From Arenibacter aquaticus (lineage in GTDB: Bacteria > Bacteroidota > Bacteroidia > Flavobacteriales > Flavobacteriaceae): a DNA stretch of 64,000 nucleotides. Numbering within the stretch: the stretch's first letter is position 1; each line of letters opens with the position of its first letter. The position numbers were made by a program, and so were the translations under genes. Positions 37,261-45,939 of this stretch are shown piece by piece. The notes under the pieces are model-generated. The model was not told the origin of the DNA and searched no databases. It was given only the letters and a program-made list of their open reading frames with translations. The stretch lies in NCBI RefSeq assembly GCF_003957295.1, contig NZ_RQPJ01000003.1, positions 275,994-339,993 on the forward strand, in the 5' to 3' direction.

Positions 37261-39822
37261 ATGTATTCCATGAAAAAGAACAAATCCACCATAAAAATGA
37301 ACAATCTGCGCTACAACTTAATTTTAATGGTATCCATTGTGGTAATCTGCCATATAGCCCTTTTTGGCTATTACAATTCCACTAGAACAACCATTGGTAA
37401 AAGTTCCGATTTGGCTATCAATAGTTTATCGGATAGTGAAATATTAGAGGAGCTACAAGGCAATGATTTTTTAAATGCCAACGCTCAGGACTTAGACGAT
37501 GCCTATTGGATTACGGACAACCGTAAGCTACCAAAAAAAGATTCCCTCTTTTACCTTGACCGCCCCGCTCCTATTTTTAGAAAGGAGTTTAAGACCAAGA
37601 ACAAGCTAAAAAAGGCAACGCTCTATATTACCTCCGCTGGTTATTACAAAGGAAGCATAAATGGGGAACCAATTGGTAAAAACATTCTGGATCCGGCTTG
37701 GACAGATTATAGCAAGAGAACGTATTATACGGAATACGATATCACCTCACAGGTAAAAAAAGGCAGCAATAGCCTTGGGGTAAGTTTGGGCAATGGTTTC
37801 TACAATCCGCTACCTCTAAGAAAGTGGGGGAGAAGAAATTTAAGGAAGGACCTTAGTGTTGGCAAACCTACTTTTATTGCTAAACTGGTATTGCAATATG
37901 AGAACGGTGATACCCAAAGTGTCGTAACGGACGATTCATGGAAGTATTCCTACGGACCAATCATTAGAAATAGTGTCTATTTGGGAACAGTCTATGATGC
38001 CAGACAGGAAATAAGCGGATGGCAAAAAGCAGGGTTTTCTGACTCCTCTTGGACTCCGGCCATTATTGGCAAGGGGCCTGGCGGCAACTTGCAAAAGGCC
38101 TTTTTCCCACCGGTACAAGTTACAAAGACCGTAACACCTGTTTCGGTAAACACGCTGGAAAACGATGTTCATATAGTAGATATGGGCGTTAATTTCACGG
38201 GAACTTATAAGATTAAACTTACTGGTAAGGTAGGTGACACCATAAAATTTAGGTTTGGGGAGCGTATTTATGATGATGGTAGCTTAAACCCCATGACCAC
38301 CGTTATAGGCCAGATAAAAAGAAAGGGCGTAGGCGGTCCCGGTGCCCCGGACATAGCTTGGCAAACAGACAGTTATGTTATGGGCAAAAATGGTACTGCT
38401 TGGTTTGAACCAGAATTCACCTATCACGTTTATAGATACATGGAAATTAAAGGTTTAAAAAAAGCGCCAAAAACTTCCGACATACAAGGTCTTTACTTGC
38501 ATTCCAACGTAAGTAATGCAGGTGATTTTAGCAGTTCTTCGGACCTACTTAATAAGATTCAAGAGATTAGTGAAAGAAGCTTTTTAACCAATTTGGTAAG
38601 TGTTCAATCTGATTGCGCGGCCCGAGAAAAATTTGGATATGGTGGCGATTTAAATGCTACCAGCGAATCGTATATCAACAATTACGATATGCGCGGTATA
38701 TATCGTAAAACGGTCTACGACTGGATAGATGCCATGAAGGATTCCTCTTTTGTGGATACCGCCCCATTTGCAGGGGTTCAATACTGTGGTATTAGCTGGG
38801 AATCTGCCTACCTTACCACCCAATATTATCTATATCTCTACTATAATGATACTGATTTTGTCAAGGAACTTTATGAGGAGAACAAGAAATGGATGGAAAA
38901 AGTGGCCAGCATTCACCCGGAGGGAATGGTAAACAAGGGATTAAGCGACCATGAGTCCTTAGAGCCCGTGCCTGTACAGCTTACAGGTACTGCCCACTAC
39001 CTTCAATGTGCTGAAATTATGGAAACCTTCGCCAAAGAAGTGGGCGACAAAGCCAATGAAAAGAAATACAATAGTCTGGCCAAAAAGCTTCGCGGTCTCA
39101 TAAAAGCGAAATTCTGGGATAAACCGGTCACGGATAAAATAAATAGGCAAACATTATTTTCTACTTTGCTCTACCACAACATTATACCAGAAAACCAATT
39201 GGAAGCCGCCAAGGACTCTCTGCAAAAAGCTTTGAAAAATGGCCCTAACGGCCACCTAAATACTGGGATTTTTGGTACCAAATACGCCTTGGAGACCATT
39301 TCCAAGCACCTTTCGCCCGAAACGGCCTTTGAGGTAGTAAACAGCAGGGAATTTCCAGGATGGGGATTTATGGTAGACAACGGGGCAACGACCATTTGGG
39401 AAACGTGGAAAGAAAGCGATGGCGTTTTTTCCAATAACCATCCCATGTTCGGCTCTGTATCAGAATGGTTCTATAGATGGTTGGGAGGTATACAACCAGA
39501 TCCTGAGCATCCTGGTTTCAAAAAATTCATCCTATCCCCTTCTACACCAGCCGGACTGGATTATGTGAATACCAAATACGAATCCCCTTTTGGAACTATT
39601 GTTTCCAATTGGAAGAAAACAGCTGAAAACACATATAAATATTCCGTTGTAGTTCCAAAAGGAAGCTCCGCCGAGCTTAGGTTAGGTTTAGATAACTCAC
39701 AAAACTTAAAGGTTTATAAGGGCAAAGAGGTATTGGGCTCCATTTCGGATAAAGCGCTTAAATCAGGAAATTTTGAACTTAAAGAAGGTAGCTATACGTT
39801 AATTGTATCACCAAAATTATAA
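37261..39822 (+). CDS. GH78 alpha-L-rhamnosidase-like protein
   Basis: An 853-residue protein expected to release terminal alpha-L-rhamnose or a related sugar. The N-terminus has one hydrophobic segment (YNLILMVSIVVICHIALFGYY), either a signal anchor or an uncleaved signal; starts at 37270 or 37297 are also possible. The N-terminal beta-domains (about 95-400) contain FRKEFKTK, ATLYITSAGYYKGSINGEPIG and LDPAWTDYSKRTYY, typical of Bac_rhamnosid N and inner domains. The (alpha/alpha)6 domain (about 430-760) contains SDCAAREKFGYGGD, the counterpart of the usual DCPxRExxGW region with Ala for Pro, and GATTIWETWKESDG with a catalytic Glu. Block C position and 12-bp spacing to the next gene indicate an operon. 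Confidence 0.88.
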   Translation: MYSMKKNKSTIKMNNLRYNLILMVSIVVICHIALFGYYNSTRTTIGKSSDLAINSLSDSEILEELQGNDFLNANAQDLDDAYWITDNRKLPKKDSLFYLDRPAPIFRKEFKTKNKLKKATLYITSAGYYKGSINGEPIGKNILDPAWTDYSKRTYYTEYDITSQVKKGSNSLGVSLGNGFYNPLPLRKWGRRNLRKDLSVGKPTFIAKLVLQYENGDTQSVVTDDSWKYSYGPIIRNSVYLGTVYDARQEISGWQKAGFSDSSWTPAIIGKGPGGNLQKAFFPPVQVTKTVTPVSVNTLENDVHIVDMGVNFTGTYKIKLTGKVGDTIKFRFGERIYDDGSLNPMTTVIGQIKRKGVGGPGAPDIAWQTDSYVMGKNGTAWFEPEFTYHVYRYMEIKGLKKAPKTSDIQGLYLHSNVSNAGDFSSSSDLLNKIQEISERSFLTNLVSVQSDCAAREKFGYGGDLNATSESYINNYDMRGIYRKTVYDWIDAMKDSSFVDTAPFAGVQYCGISWESAYLTTQYYLYLYYNDTDFVKELYEENKKWMEKVASIHPEGMVNKGLSDHESLEPVPVQLTGTAHYLQCAEIMETFAKEVGDKANEKKYNSLAKKLRGLIKAKFWDKPVTDKINRQTLFSTLLYHNIIPENQLEAAKDSLQKALKNGPNGHLNTGIFGTKYALETISKHLSPETAFEVVNSREFPGWGFMVDNGATTIWETWKESDGVFSNNHPMFGSVSEWFYRWLGGIQPDPEHPGFKKFILSPSTPAGLDYVNTKYESPFGTIVSNWKKTAENTYKYSVVVPKGSSAELRLGLDNSQNLKVYKGKEVLGSISDKALKSGNFELKEGSYTLIVSPKL

Positions 39823-39834
39823 ACAATCCACCCT

Positions 39835-42237
39835 ATGAAATCCATCCCTTTATTACACAAAGCGCCCATTTGGGTCGGGATATTTTTAGTATCACTTTGG
39901 AACACACAAGCTCAAAATAAGCTTACAGCTGGTGCAGACGAACGCACCCCTTCCAAAGCCCAATATTTTAGTTGGATAAACAACACCAATGAAGGTCCTA
40001 CCGCTGAGCATACAAAGATCAACTTGGACTTTTTTGGTTGGCTTAAAAGCCAATATGGTATGCAATTGGATATTTATGCCATGGATGCCGGAGCCATAGA
40101 TGGTAAAAATTTCTATGGCAGCATATACTCCGATAGATTTAAAAAGCAATTCCCTCAAGGCTTCGATCCTCTTTACCAACAGGCAAAGGCCCTGGATATT
40201 CGCTTAGGGGTCTGGGGCGGACCTGATGGGTTTGGCGATACACCAGAGGAAGAAAAGGCACGAATAGACCAAATGGTAAAGTTGTGCAGGGATTATGATT
40301 TTGCTCTTTTTAAGTTCGATGCAGTTTGCGGCCCCCTACGCCCCGAAAAGGAAGATGCCTTCATTGAAATGATGCAACAGGCCCGTGAATACAGCCCAGA
40401 CCTTATTTTATTAAACCACCGCCTAGGCCTGGATAAAGCCAAGCCCTATGCCACTACATTTCTATGGGGAGGCAATGAAACCTATATAGACGTTCATATG
40501 GCTAATACCATGACGGCTCCACACAATAGAGCACAGGCAATGTCTAGAGGGCTTGTTCCCCACTTACAACGCTTAACGGAAGACCATGGTGTTTGTATTT
40601 CTTCATGTATTGATTATTGGGAGGACGATTTAATATTACAATCCTTCAATAGAAGTTTAATTCTCTCCCCTGAAATTTATGGAAACCCATGGCTTTTGAA
40701 TGACGATGAATTTTCCAAATTGGCCCAAATCTACAACCTGCATAGGAAGTACAGGGATATTCTAGTTGAGGGAAAAGTGCTAAGTGATTCCTACGGACCC
40801 AATGCCGTTTCCAGAGGGGATGGAAAAACCCAAATATTAAGCCTTAGAAATTTAAATTGGGACTCGGCCACATATTCCATAACACTAAACGAAGAAATAG
40901 GTCTTAAGGCTGAAGGGGATATAACTCTTCTTCAATTACATCCTACCGAAAAATTGATCGGGACATTTTCAAAAGGGGAAACCATACCCGTTGAAGTGCT
41001 CCCCTTTAGATCGGCCTTGTTCTTGGCAAGTACAGAAGAATACAAGGACCCAGTTATCACTGGGGCCGACTTTAGAACGATACGAAATATTTCTAATGCC
41101 CCTATTGAAATAGAAGTATTGGGAATGCCAGGGACCACATCCAACATTGGCCTATTAAACCCAGACCAATATACTTCTGCTCAGATCGATGGTAAAAATG
41201 CCGATCGTTTACTAAAAGGCAAAAAGCTGAAACTCAATTTTCCCGGTGACAAATTAAAACATAACTTTCATCGCCAACTAAATCCGTTTGCAGAAATAGC
41301 CATTCCGGAAGATGTAGCATCCCTGTACGAAGCCACGATTTTTGCCGCTGATAACAATGCACTTGAAGTAAGGTCCTTGCAACGGTCTGGAGAAACCAAC
41401 ATCCCAGAAGTAAAAGCTGCCCGTGATGCATTTTTTAATCAAGAAGCTTTTGTAAATAGGGGTGTTTGGGACAAGAATTTATTTGACGGCGATTTGGAAA
41501 CCGGGTTTTGGCCTCAAAAGAAATATCGTTTGGACACCCGTATTGAAGGGGGTACCCTACGATTGGATTTGGGAGCGGTAACCTTTTTGGATAAACTTAT
41601 CATCACGGTCCCCAATGAATTTGCCTTACAGCCCTTACTTGTTGGGGAAGGTAATTTTGTTGAAGTCTCTACCGATTTGGTAAATTGGGAAGAGCTCACC
41701 TACTTGGCCGAAAAGCAATCCGAAGTGAACATAGGAAAAAAAGTGCGTTATCTAAGGTTTAGAAACTTCCCACAGCAAATAGTAGAAATTGAAGGCTTGG
41801 CCAACGGACAAAAATTGGATAGGAGCCAATGGAGAGCTTCCAACCTGTTTGCACATCCCAGTAGAAAAAAGGCAAAAAAAGTATGGAAGTCCAGAATAGT
41901 ACTGGACGAAATAGCCGAAGGTAGTTATCTATCAGTAGCCCTGAACGGAAAACATGGCATTGAAGGTGCCTATGCCGCCGCCAAGGTAGGAGAAGAATAT
42001 TTAGGAGCCGATAACCGTGCTTCGTCCTTTCCCGCCAATAACTGGGAATTTATGACCGCCAGACGCGACAAGAACTACACCTATTTTATTCCTTTGGACA
42101 AAAGCATGATTGGAAAGGAAATAGAAGTTTTTGTAATGGGATATGATGAAGACAACCTGAATTTTGATCCGGAATTATATATCACGGCCTACCCACATCC
42201 TTGGAAAAAAATAAAACTAACCCTTAATAAAAAGTAG
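39835..42237 (+). CDS. Putative TIM-barrel glycosidase with C-terminal discoidin-like domain, family unassigned
   Basis: An 800-residue secreted protein (signal peptide to about NTQAQ). Residues about 30-330 look like a (beta/alpha)8 barrel with alpha-galactosidase-like features: YFSWINNTNEGPT, LDIYAMDAGAIDG, LGVWGGPDGFGD, and Asp162 in LFKFDAVCG at the place where clan GH-D enzymes carry the nucleophile. A beta domain follows (about 335-400). Residues about 540-670 look like an F5/8 type C (discoidin) domain, with LFDGDLETGFWP and GTLRLDLGAVTFLDKLII. I cannot name the CAZy family: it does not carry the GH27 signatures of its neighbour. It is packed 12 bp after GH78 and 10 bp before an esterase. 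Confidence 0.65.
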   Translation: MKSIPLLHKAPIWVGIFLVSLWNTQAQNKLTAGADERTPSKAQYFSWINNTNEGPTAEHTKINLDFFGWLKSQYGMQLDIYAMDAGAIDGKNFYGSIYSDRFKKQFPQGFDPLYQQAKALDIRLGVWGGPDGFGDTPEEEKARIDQMVKLCRDYDFALFKFDAVCGPLRPEKEDAFIEMMQQAREYSPDLILLNHRLGLDKAKPYATTFLWGGNETYIDVHMANTMTAPHNRAQAMSRGLVPHLQRLTEDHGVCISSCIDYWEDDLILQSFNRSLILSPEIYGNPWLLNDDEFSKLAQIYNLHRKYRDILVEGKVLSDSYGPNAVSRGDGKTQILSLRNLNWDSATYSITLNEEIGLKAEGDITLLQLHPTEKLIGTFSKGETIPVEVLPFRSALFLASTEEYKDPVITGADFRTIRNISNAPIEIEVLGMPGTTSNIGLLNPDQYTSAQIDGKNADRLLKGKKLKLNFPGDKLKHNFHRQLNPFAEIAIPEDVASLYEATIFAADNNALEVRSLQRSGETNIPEVKAARDAFFNQEAFVNRGVWDKNLFDGDLETGFWPQKKYRLDTRIEGGTLRLDLGAVTFLDKLIITVPNEFALQPLLVGEGNFVEVSTDLVNWEELTYLAEKQSEVNIGKKVRYLRFRNFPQQIVEIEGLANGQKLDRSQWRASNLFAHPSRKKAKKVWKSRIVLDEIAEGSYLSVALNGKHGIEGAYAAAKVGEEYLGADNRASSFPANNWEFMTARRDKNYTYFIPLDKSMIGKEIEVFVMGYDEDNLNFDPELYITAYPHPWKKIKLTLNKK

Positions 42238-42247
42238 CAACCTACCT

Positions 42248-43669
42248 ATGTTTAAAAAGACCGCCATATACCGTACACTGATCCTTTGTCTGCTGAGTTG
42301 TTCGCAATGGGCCAAAGCTGAAGTAAAGCTACCTGCACTATTTGCTGACAATATGGTATTGCAACAACAATCGGATGCTGCTATATGGGGAACGGCTTTG
42401 GCCAACAACACCGTAAAGGTGACCACCTCCTGGGATAACAAGACCTATTCTACCAAAACCGATAGTACAGGAAAATGGCAGTTAAAGGTCCATACCCCTA
42501 TTGCTGGAGGTCCTTATGATATTACAATAACAGATGGTACTCCCTTTAAGCTTACTGATGTCCTAATTGGGGAAGTATGGGTGTGTTCCGGTCAATCCAA
42601 CATGGCAATGACCTTTAAAGGTTTCATAAACCAGCCGGTACTGGATGCTAACAAAACAATAGCCCTATCCACCAATAATTCCATTCGCCTTTTCAAGGTC
42701 AAAAGCAAGGCTAGCCTAAAAAGAATGGAGGATTTATCCGGGGAATGGCTAAGGAGCAATCCTGAAAACGTTTCCAATTTTAGCGCTACCGCCTATCATT
42801 TTGGTAAAATGCTGCAGGAAGTACTGCAGGTCCCCGTAGGCCTCATATGTTCTAGTTGGGGTGGCACACGAATTGAACCTTGGATAAGTAAAGACGGGTT
42901 AAAGGAATTTGATTGGGTTCCGGAACCCGCAGTGGATAAAAAAGGAAGGGTAACACATAGAATACCCACTGCCATCTTCAACGGAATGATAAATCCTATG
43001 GCCGGATATGCCATTAAGGGCGTTATCTGGTATCAGGGAGAATCCAATAAAGCGGAATACAAGGAATACGAAAAACTAATGCCCGGTTTAATAAACAACT
43101 GGCGTGCTGAATGGGGCATAGGCGATTTTCCCTTTTACTACGCTCAGATAGCTCCTTTTAATTACAATGTACCAGGGTTAAATTCAGCCTTTTTAAGAGA
43201 GGCCCAACTCAAGGCTTCCACGGCCGTTAAAAACACCGGAATGATCAGTTTAATGGATATAGGGGAAAAGAAATATATTCACCCTGCCAATAAACAGGCT
43301 GGTGGGGAACGATTTGCCTATTTGGCCTTGGCCAAAACCTATGGCATAAAGGGAATAACTTATTCCGGTCCCGTTTTAAAAGAGATGAAAATAGACGGAC
43401 CCACGATTAAACTGAGCTTTGACCATGCCATTAATGGCCTTACTACCTTTGGTAAAGAATTGACCAATTTTAAGATAGCAGGAAAAGATAAGCGCTTCTA
43501 TCCTGCCCACGCTACCATTAATTGGCAGGGCATAACCCTGTTTTCGGCCTTTGTACCCAATCCAGTAGCTGTTAGATATGCCTTTGACGACTTTGTGGTA
43601 GGGGAACTCTATAACAATGCAGGCTTACCCGCCTCTTCCTTTAGAACCGACGATTGGGAGGTAGAATAA
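42248..43669 (+). CDS. Sialate O-acetylesterase-like carbohydrate esterase
   Basis: A 473-residue secreted SGNH esterase (signal peptide to about AKAEV). The opening FADNMVLQQQSDAAIWGTA and a short beta-domain are typical of SASA proteins. The nucleophile is Ser117 in WVCSGQSNMAM; ICSSWGGTRIEPW and WYQGESNKAEY are the other conserved blocks. In PULs such enzymes usually deacetylate plant or algal glycans, and no sialic-acid genes are present, so a polysaccharide deacetylase role is inferred. It follows the barrel protein by 10 bp and ends just before the sulfatase gene. Confidence 0.92.
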   Translation: MFKKTAIYRTLILCLLSCSQWAKAEVKLPALFADNMVLQQQSDAAIWGTALANNTVKVTTSWDNKTYSTKTDSTGKWQLKVHTPIAGGPYDITITDGTPFKLTDVLIGEVWVCSGQSNMAMTFKGFINQPVLDANKTIALSTNNSIRLFKVKSKASLKRMEDLSGEWLRSNPENVSNFSATAYHFGKMLQEVLQVPVGLICSSWGGTRIEPWISKDGLKEFDWVPEPAVDKKGRVTHRIPTAIFNGMINPMAGYAIKGVIWYQGESNKAEYKEYEKLMPGLINNWRAEWGIGDFPFYYAQIAPFNYNVPGLNSAFLREAQLKASTAVKNTGMISLMDIGEKKYIHPANKQAGGERFAYLALAKTYGIKGITYSGPVLKEMKIDGPTIKLSFDHAINGLTTFGKELTNFKIAGKDKRFYPAHATINWQGITLFSAFVPNPVAVRYAFDDFVVGELYNNAGLPASSFRTDDWEVE

Positions 43670-43710
43670 CCGTAATTAAGCCTTCCTTAAACCTATTTAT
43701 ATTATCCACT

Positions 43711-45477
43711 ATGATTGCTACCAAAAAAATCCTATATGCTGCTCTATGTCTTTTTATTTTAATAGGATGTTCAGAGGAATCAAAGAAGACAAAAAGACCT
43801 AATGTCATCATTGTTGTAACGGACGACCAAGGTTTTGGCGATCTGGGATACTATGGCAATCCACACATACAAACCCCTACCCTGGATGGTTTTGCAAAAG
43901 AAAGTGTACGCTTTGACCAGTTTATAGTATCCCCGGTCTGTGCACCAACACGCGCCTCTTTAATGACCGGTAGGTACTCCCTAAGAACTGGGGTTAGGGA
44001 CACCTACAGAGGAGGAGCCATAATGGCAACAGGAGAAATAACCGTAGCAGAAATGCTTAAGGAGGCAGGTTATACCACCGGTATGGTAGGCAAATGGCAT
44101 TTGGGGGACAACTATCCTTCCAGACCTCAGGATCAAGGTTTCGATTTTACCCTCCGGCATTTATCAGGAGGAATAGGCCAACCGGGAGATTGGCCCAATA
44201 CCAAAAAAGGGAAGCGTAGCTATTTTGACCCCATGCTTTGGAAAAACGGGGAGATGTTCCAAAGTAAGGGCTATTGTTCCGATGTATTTACGGAAGCAGC
44301 TATGGACTTTGTAGAGCAGAACAAAGAACAACCATTTTTCCTATACCTCTCCTACAACGCGCCACATGCCCCCTTACAAGTACCCCAAGAGTACTATGAT
44401 CGCTATAAGGATATTGATCCTTCCACAGGTTTTGAAAATGACGGAAGACCTTTCCCGGAAATGGATGAACGGATGAAAGAAAATGCCAGAAAGGTGTATG
44501 CCATGGTAAACAATATAGACGACAACCTTAAAAAGCTTTTTAACCAATTGGAAGATTTAAAGTTGGAAGACAATACCTTGGTTATATTTATGACAGACAA
44601 TGGTCATCAGCACTATCGTTATGCCGCTGGAATGCGGGGGCGAAAATCTTTCGTCTATGAAGGTGGGGTAAGGGTTCCCAGTTTCTGGAGACTTCCTTCC
44701 AGATTTAAAGGCAATAGGGATATTGAAACCCCGGCCGCCCACTATGATGTACTACCTACCCTGGCAGATCTATGTAATGGTCAATTGCCTACCGATAGAA
44801 TTATAGACGGAAAAAGCCTTGTCCCTTTATTGTCCAATGAAAATTCCAGTTTGGACAATCGCAGCCTGCCACGTAGTTGGGTAAGGGGCGGACCTGAAAA
44901 ATACAATAACATCTCTATTAGAAAAAATCCATACAAACTAATTGGAAATACTGGGGAAACAGCAGGAATAGAACAGTTTGAACTTTACAACATATTGGAT
45001 GACCCTTATGAACAAAACAATTTAGTTGGGGCTAAGACTATGGAAGCCCAAAAATTAAAAAGTGAAATGGATATTTGGTTTGATGAGATGACCAATTCCC
45101 CCAACTTTATAAAAGCCCAGCCGGCAATTATAGGGACAGCTTATGAAAACCCTTCTGTATTGAATTTAAACGATGCTGTATTTGCAAAAAACCAGGATCT
45201 GGAGCAAGATGTAGCCGGATGGGAAATAGAAGCCACAGAGGCCGGGAATTACGATATACAAATTAATACGGGCCGTAAGCAGTTATCCCAGATTTCCTTA
45301 ACCTTAACTGTTGGGGAATTGGAAATAAAAAGAGAATATAAGGAGCTGGCCGATGGTATTATAGACCTAAAAAATATTGAGTTACAGAAGGGAGCAACCA
45401 AACTAACCCCACTAATAACTGGAAAAAATGGAGGATATATTAAACCTTTTTATGTCAAGATGACCAAGACAAATTAG
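43711..45477 (+). CDS. Sulfatase (S1 family) with extra C-terminal domain, lipoprotein
   Basis: A sulfatase of about 588 residues. I choose the ATG at 43711 because it gives a lipoprotein signal (LCLFILIGC); the in-frame ATG at 43654 overlaps the preceding gene and adds 19 non-signal residues. Metal motifs are VTDDQGFGDLGYYG and MTDNGHQHYR. Cys77 in SPVCAPTRASLMTGR is the FGly site. The first about 460 residues are the sulfatase; the last about 110 form a beta-rich domain (WEIEATEAGNYDIQI, LTVGELEIKREY) that looks like a CBM6-type or similar carbohydrate-binding module. It is the last gene of block C. Confidence 0.93.
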   Translation: MIATKKILYAALCLFILIGCSEESKKTKRPNVIIVVTDDQGFGDLGYYGNPHIQTPTLDGFAKESVRFDQFIVSPVCAPTRASLMTGRYSLRTGVRDTYRGGAIMATGEITVAEMLKEAGYTTGMVGKWHLGDNYPSRPQDQGFDFTLRHLSGGIGQPGDWPNTKKGKRSYFDPMLWKNGEMFQSKGYCSDVFTEAAMDFVEQNKEQPFFLYLSYNAPHAPLQVPQEYYDRYKDIDPSTGFENDGRPFPEMDERMKENARKVYAMVNNIDDNLKKLFNQLEDLKLEDNTLVIFMTDNGHQHYRYAAGMRGRKSFVYEGGVRVPSFWRLPSRFKGNRDIETPAAHYDVLPTLADLCNGQLPTDRIIDGKSLVPLLSNENSSLDNRSLPRSWVRGGPEKYNNISIRKNPYKLIGNTGETAGIEQFELYNILDDPYEQNNLVGAKTMEAQKLKSEMDIWFDEMTNSPNFIKAQPAIIGTAYENPSVLNLNDAVFAKNQDLEQDVAGWEIEATEAGNYDIQINTGRKQLSQISLTLTVGELEIKREYKELADGIIDLKNIELQKGATKLTPLITGKNGGYIKPFYVKMTKTN

Positions 45478-45696
45478 CGTTAACATCCTTCCCTAGATCA
45501 CCTTTTTTCCTTAGGCTGATTCAAAGTGATGTGCTTTTGACAATTACAGTGTTCACTGTTTTCCTTCACCGGAACAAGCAGATTGCCGCGCAGCTCCGGC
45601 CCTATATGTGCGACTTTCCAGTGTCCTGAAAAAGGACTCTATCAAGGGGAAGTTGAAAGGTATTGACAATAATTTTAAAGTAATGAGGTCTCGACT

Positions 45697-45810
45697 CCGC
45701 TAGTCCTGACAAACCTGGACTCTACTCCTGACAAACCCGGACTCCGCTCCCCCTTAACGGAACGGGCAGGCCTGTCTGCCGATAGGCAGGCTCGACCTGA
45801 CAAACCTCCC
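45697..45810. repeat. Intergenic GC-rich palindromic repeat cluster
   Basis: Three copies of CCTGACAAACC (45705, 45727, 45796) alternate with GACTCYRCT-type segments. They flank a hairpin whose core is CTGCC-GATA-GGCAG (45776-45789). The pattern resembles REP/MITE-like intergenic repeats of Flavobacteriia, in which CTGCC...GGCAG palindromes recur; that family link is from memory and not verified. Confidence 0.55.
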
Positions 45811-45855
45811 CTGTAGCGGTTTACTCAGAAACAGGATCGACTTTCACTATACCAT

Positions 45856-45895
45856 ACAAAAAAGTAAAACCCACCTCAATTGAGGTGGGTTCTAT
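45856..45895. terminator. Terminator between convergent sulfatase genes
   Basis: The arms AACCCACCTCAA and TTGAGGTGGGTT form a perfect 24-nt palindrome at 45868-45891. On the minus strand it runs into TTTACTTTTTT, and on the plus strand into TCTATTTAT, so it best serves the leftward transcript and probably both. Confidence 0.85.
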
Positions 45896-45939
45896 TTATA
45901 ATAGATTAAAATGTCTTAATATGAACCGCAGAAGCCGCT

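Larger units (their letters stand above)
45478..45939. other. Convergent intergenic region with GC-rich repeats
   Basis: A gene-free 462 bases. It contains a small hairpin ACAGTG-TT-CACTGT (45546-45559), repeated CCTGACAAACC elements and a GC-rich palindromic element (45697-45810), and a perfect terminator palindrome at 45868-45891. Base composition is clearly more G+C rich than other spacers. Confidence 0.7.

Noticed and set aside
42248-43669. Sialic acid utilisation
   Set aside because: The esterase belongs to the sialate O-acetylesterase family by name only; no sialidase, NanA or sialic acid transporter is present.
45697-45810. CRISPR-like array from repeated CCTGACAAACC units
   Set aside because: The repeats are too short, unevenly spaced and only three in number; no cas gene is nearby.
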